Source: Lachnospiraceae bacterium (GTDB lineage Bacteria; Bacillota; Clostridia; Lachnospirales; Lachnospiraceae). From it: DNA of 64,000 nucleotides. The notes under the pieces were generated by a model. The model ran no database searches, was not told where the DNA came from, and worked only from the letters and a program-made list of their open reading frames with translations. The position numbers were made by a program, and so were the translations under genes. Location: assembly GCA_021200995.1 (NCBI GenBank), contig JAJQFS010000086.1, positions 1-64,000 on the forward strand. The letters are read 5' to 3'. Positions within the stretch are counted from its first letter, which is position 1. Every line of letters starts with the position of its first letter. Shown here piece by piece: positions 60,874 through 64,000 of this stretch.

Positions 60874-62301
60874 GTGGTATTGAAAAAGCAATATAAAAAA
60901 TTGGGGCAGAATGTCGCCGCGATTACCATCGGCAATTTTTCGTCCAAGATATTATCGTTTCTGATCGTTCCTGTATACACGGCTGTGCTGACGACGCAGG
61001 AGTATGGCGTCGTGGATACGATTTCCACCACGATCAGTCTGTTGTATCCTTTTTTTACACTGCTGATCGCGGAAGCGGTACTCCGCTTTGTCCTGGACGA
61101 CCAGGCGCATCAGGAACAGATTTTTTCCATCGGGTTCTGGATTACGATCCTGGGCTTTTTTGTGATGCTTTTATTTTCCCCAGTCTATTTTTTATTTGAC
61201 GGACTTAAGGGATATTATATCTATTTTCTTCTTTATTATTTCACCACTACCATGCAGATGGCGCTCACCTATTTTATCAGGGGGATTGAGAGAGTCCGGC
61301 TGTTTGCACTGAACGGGTTTCTGGTGACCTTTGTCTATCTGATTTTAAATATTGTCTTTCTGCTTGTGCTCAAAATCGGGATTCATGGTTATTTCCTGGC
61401 GCTGATTTTGTCTAATTTCTTCGGCATTTTCTTTATCTGGGGTGTGGCGAAAATCCATCGGTATCTGATTCCGCCTCAGAAGCTGGACAGGGCGCTGATG
61501 AAACGGATGCTGCACTATTCGATTCCCATGATTCCCAACTCCATCAGCTGGTGGATCAGCAATTCCGCGGATAAATATATCATCATTTTTTTCCATGGAT
61601 ACGCGATGGCGGGTGTTTACGCGACGTCGCAGAAGATTCCGTCGCTCTTTGCCATGATCGGCACCATTTTCATGAATGCCTGGCAGATTTCGGCGGTGGA
61701 GGATTTCGGCAGTGAGGAATCAAGGCAGTTTTTCTCGGATATTTACCGCAAATATTCCTCCCTCAATATTGTGGTAGTGTCCGCTTTTATCTGTGGGACA
61801 CAGTTGCTTTCCTGGATTTTGTTTTCCAATGATTATTACGAGGGCTGGGTTTATACGCCGGTGCTTTTATTTTCTTTCCTTTTCCATGCGCTGGCGGGTT
61901 TCCTGGGAACGGTCTATACCTCCGCGAAAGAGACAAAGTTTCTGTTTGGGTCCGCGGTGGCGGCGGCTCTTGCCAATATTGTGCTGAATTTCCTGCTGAT
62001 CCCGCAGCTGGGCGCGATGGGAGCGGCCTGGGCCACACTGTTAAGCTACTTTGTCATGTGGGCGATACGGCTGTTTGATTCCCGCAGGTTCATCCGGCTG
62101 GACATTAACCTGAAAAAGGATGTCGTCTCCTATGTTCTGATCCTTTTACAGATGGGGCTTTTATACATACAGACGCTGCCGGCCTATGTAGGCGTGTTCG
62201 CGGTCTTTTTCCTGCTGACGTTTCTGCACAGGGAGATTATCGTGGGTATGGTGCGTCTGATACTTGACAGGATACATGCTGTCAGAGGAGATTCTGTATG
62301 A
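60874..62301 (+). CDS. Polysaccharide repeat-unit flippase (Wzx-like)
   Basis: A 475-residue MOP-superfamily membrane protein with 12-14 spans; GTG start 60874 with AAGAGGTAAG upstream. N-terminal IGNFSSKILSFLIVPVYTAVL and LTTQEYGVVDTISTT are typical Wzx openings; the centre has MIPNSISWWISNSADKYIII. It moves the lipid-linked repeat across the membrane. It overlaps the polymerase gene by 4 bases. Confidence 0.9.
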   Translation: MVLKKQYKKLGQNVAAITIGNFSSKILSFLIVPVYTAVLTTQEYGVVDTISTTISLLYPFFTLLIAEAVLRFVLDDQAHQEQIFSIGFWITILGFFVMLLFSPVYFLFDGLKGYYIYFLLYYFTTTMQMALTYFIRGIERVRLFALNGFLVTFVYLILNIVFLLVLKIGIHGYFLALILSNFFGIFFIWGVAKIHRYLIPPQKLDRALMKRMLHYSIPMIPNSISWWISNSADKYIIIFFHGYAMAGVYATSQKIPSLFAMIGTIFMNAWQISAVEDFGSEESRQFFSDIYRKYSSLNIVVVSAFICGTQLLSWILFSNDYYEGWVYTPVLLFSFLFHALAGFLGTVYTSAKETKFLFGSAVAAALANIVLNFLLIPQLGAMGAAWATLLSYFVMWAIRLFDSRRFIRLDINLKKDVVSYVLILLQMGLLYIQTLPAYVGVFAVFFLLTFLHREIIVGMVRLILDRIHAVRGDSV

Positions 62302-64000
62302 AAATTTGTTTCAGTCAATTTCGTTTATCGAATATCAATAAAACAAAGCTGGATCGTTTTGCGTGGACCTTTCTGGCGTTTGCGATGGCCTGCTCTGATC
62401 TTGTAGATTATTATTACTGGTGCGATATCAAGAGACTGGGCGTCTGGGTCATGGTTGGAATTTATTTGTATCTCAGATTTGACCTGTACAAAAAACTGCT
62501 GAAACCGCATATGCTTTGCGGAATATTTCTAGGCATTGCATGCTGGATCTATTTTCTGAAGGCAAACTATTTCAACTTTTATATTTATTTCAATTATGTG
62601 ATGGGACCGGTACTCATGGTATGGCTTCCGATTCTTTTCGATTCGATCAGACAGGCGGTCTTAAATATCAAAAACAAACGGCGCGCGGGACTGTCTGCAG
62701 CGGCATTGTTTTTCTATATCATGATCATCTTTATTGCGGTGTCGCCGTATGAACTGAAGTATCGGTACCTGGCTGTTGCGGTTTTTCTGGTACCGTTCTG
62801 TGTCTATGATATTGGTGGGACTGATTTCAGAAAAGCGATGCTGGACGGTATGATCAACGGGCTTTGTCTTGGCTTTGTAGTCAGTCAGATCTATTCCTTC
62901 CTGTTCGTGCCATATATCAATGATGAGAGATATCGTTCCTATCGTCTGTATGTCACCTTCGCCGGGGAGTCCTATCTGCTGTTCTATATTGCGCTGTATA
63001 TCAAGAGCCTGCGGCTGAAGGTGGAGGGATCAAAGAAGTGGAAGAGAGGGATATTTTATTTCCTGACGGTTTTTGATCTGGCTCTGATGTATCTGGCCGG
63101 CGGCCGCTCTCCCGTGGTTGCGATGGTTGTGATTACCTTCCTGGTGCAGGGAATTTATGTATTCCGTACAAGAGCAGGGGAGAAAGTCTTGAAAAAATCG
63201 CTTCGCGTAGTGATAAACAGCGCGCTGATCGGCATCTGTTCCCTGATTTTGTTTCCGCTTGCGTACTGCTGCGCGCGTTATATGCCGGAGATACTGGACA
63301 GACCGGATTATATTGATTCGATTTATAACAGAAGGTATTCCGTAGTCACGAATTTCCTCGGGAGTCATTATCAGTACGATAATGAATATGAGGCGTATTA
63401 TGAAGGGAAAATGATCGATTTAAACGCCATGACCTTTTCGGAGGTTCTGACCTTTAATCTCGGCCGGATTATACCGGGAGCCAGTTATCTGATTCCAGAT
63501 TATTTTTACGAAAAGGCCCTGCAGGCCAGGATTGACCGTTACACACAGTATCTGGAGCTGGGCTACACGACACAGGAAGATTACGATCAGTATATCTATA
63601 AGCTGCTGTATGAGGATGAGATCCTGGCCGCATGGCCGGGAGATCAGCTGGATTTTCTGGAAATCGATGAGGAAACAAGAGGGGAGAGCGAACTGAATCC
63701 GTACTTTATCAACATTTATGAGGTTTCCAGTTCACAGCTGCGAACAGCAATCTGGACGTTTACGATCAATCATCTGAATTTGTTCGGTCACCAGTATGAG
63801 ACATTTAAATTCTATGAGGGCTATACCTATGACCTGGAGGTAAGCTGTCTGGAACATGCGCATAATGTATTTCTGATTATCGGCTACAATCACGGCATTT
63901 TTGCGATGGCCGCATTTATCGCCATGTTCGTCTGTGCGGTCGTTTCTTCATTTCGCTCTTATCTGCGCACGAACAGGCTGGAAGAGCTGCTGCCGGCACT
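62298..64000 (+). CDS. O-antigen polymerase/ligase-like (Wzy) protein, cut at right edge
   Basis: ATG 62298 overlaps the flippase stop (ATGA). The frame stays open to the last base, at least 567 residues, so the 3' end is outside the window. Many spans are seen, e.g. LVDYYYWCDIKRLGVWVMVG region and AAALFFYIMIIFIAV. Family hints are YLAGGRSPVVAMVVITFLVQG-type helix (here LAGGRSPVVAMVV), a large polar outer loop (~350-500) with many Tyr and Asp, and HAHNVFLIIGYNHGIFAMA near the edge, the AHN motif of Wzy/WaaL proteins. It should join repeat units into the polymer. Confidence 0.8.
   Translation, partial: MKICFSQFRLSNINKTKLDRFAWTFLAFAMACSDLVDYYYWCDIKRLGVWVMVGIYLYLRFDLYKKLLKPHMLCGIFLGIACWIYFLKANYFNFYIYFNYVMGPVLMVWLPILFDSIRQAVLNIKNKRRAGLSAAALFFYIMIIFIAVSPYELKYRYLAVAVFLVPFCVYDIGGTDFRKAMLDGMINGLCLGFVVSQIYSFLFVPYINDERYRSYRLYVTFAGESYLLFYIALYIKSLRLKVEGSKKWKRGIFYFLTVFDLALMYLAGGRSPVVAMVVITFLVQGIYVFRTRAGEKVLKKSLRVVINSALIGICSLILFPLAYCCARYMPEILDRPDYIDSIYNRRYSVVTNFLGSHYQYDNEYEAYYEGKMIDLNAMTFSEVLTFNLGRIIPGASYLIPDYFYEKALQARIDRYTQYLELGYTTQEDYDQYIYKLLYEDEILAAWPGDQLDFLEIDEETRGESELNPYFINIYEVSSSQLRTAIWTFTINHLNLFGHQYETFKFYEGYTYDLEVSCLEHAHNVFLIIGYNHGIFAMAAFIAMFVCAVVSSFRSYLRTNRLEELLPA

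Noticed and set aside
1-64000. CRISPR arrays, insertion sequences, rRNA genes
   Set aside because: No regularly spaced repeats, transposase frames or rRNA-like stretches were seen on reading through the window.

Overview
The window reads as chromosome of an anaerobic, endospore-forming Firmicute, most likely Lachnospiraceae/Clostridia. The grounds are a cotJABC spore-coat cluster, a monomeric [FeFe]-hydrogenase with ferredoxin-type clusters, a CmpB-type membrane protein, strong AGGAGG-type ribosome binding sites and mid-range GC. The species call is inference. No rRNA, intact tRNA, insertion sequence or CRISPR array was seen.

Bases 1 to about 23,640 are the structural and lysis half of a contractile-tailed (PBSX/Xkd-like) prophage. 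Terminase, portal, integrase and control genes must lie left of the window. The order is: end of a minor head protein, scaffold, major capsid, connector/neck proteins, sheath, tube, tail chaperone with a -1 frameshift site, tape measure, LysM hub, baseplate genes, tail fibres, holin and GH25 endolysin. A complete diversity-generating retroelement (DGR) sits inside the tail-fibre cassette. It has a target protein whose last ~43 codons form a variable repeat (19096-19221), an avd gene, a template repeat (19755-19880) and a reverse transcriptase (20046-21170). VR and TR differ at 18 of 126 positions, and all 18 are adenines in TR. A 10-bp hairpin follows VR.

Bases 24.2-41.3 kb are host core genes: cotJABC behind a Fur-box-like palindrome, a TetR regulator divergent from a short glycogen branching enzyme, the hydrogenase, gltX with a hairpin terminator in its leader, a UvrD-like helicase, a DUF1292 gene, a GlgX-like GH13 protein that has lost all three catalytic acidic residues, a lactonase-fold beta-propeller, aroC, a CmpB-type membrane protein, tgt, yajC and an XRE regulator.

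Bases 41.4-50.6 kb hold a branched-chain amino acid and serine block: leuB, a CPBP protease, ilvD, ilvB, then a glycosyltransferase, an L,D-transpeptidase and serA, ending in a bidirectional terminator. A promoter at 50.99 kb then drives a ~200-nt strongly self-complementary leader (closed by a perfect 16-bp helix) in front of a second, full-length glgB. That protein carries a Lys/Ala-rich tail. An MscS channel follows.

Bases 54.7-64 kb are an exopolysaccharide cluster behind a good promoter: a CapD-type dehydratase, a phosphoglycosyl transferase fused to an SDR epimerase-like domain, GT4 and GT2 glycosyltransferases, a flippase and a Wzy-like polymerase that runs off the right edge. Most of these genes overlap by 4 bases, so they are probably translationally coupled.
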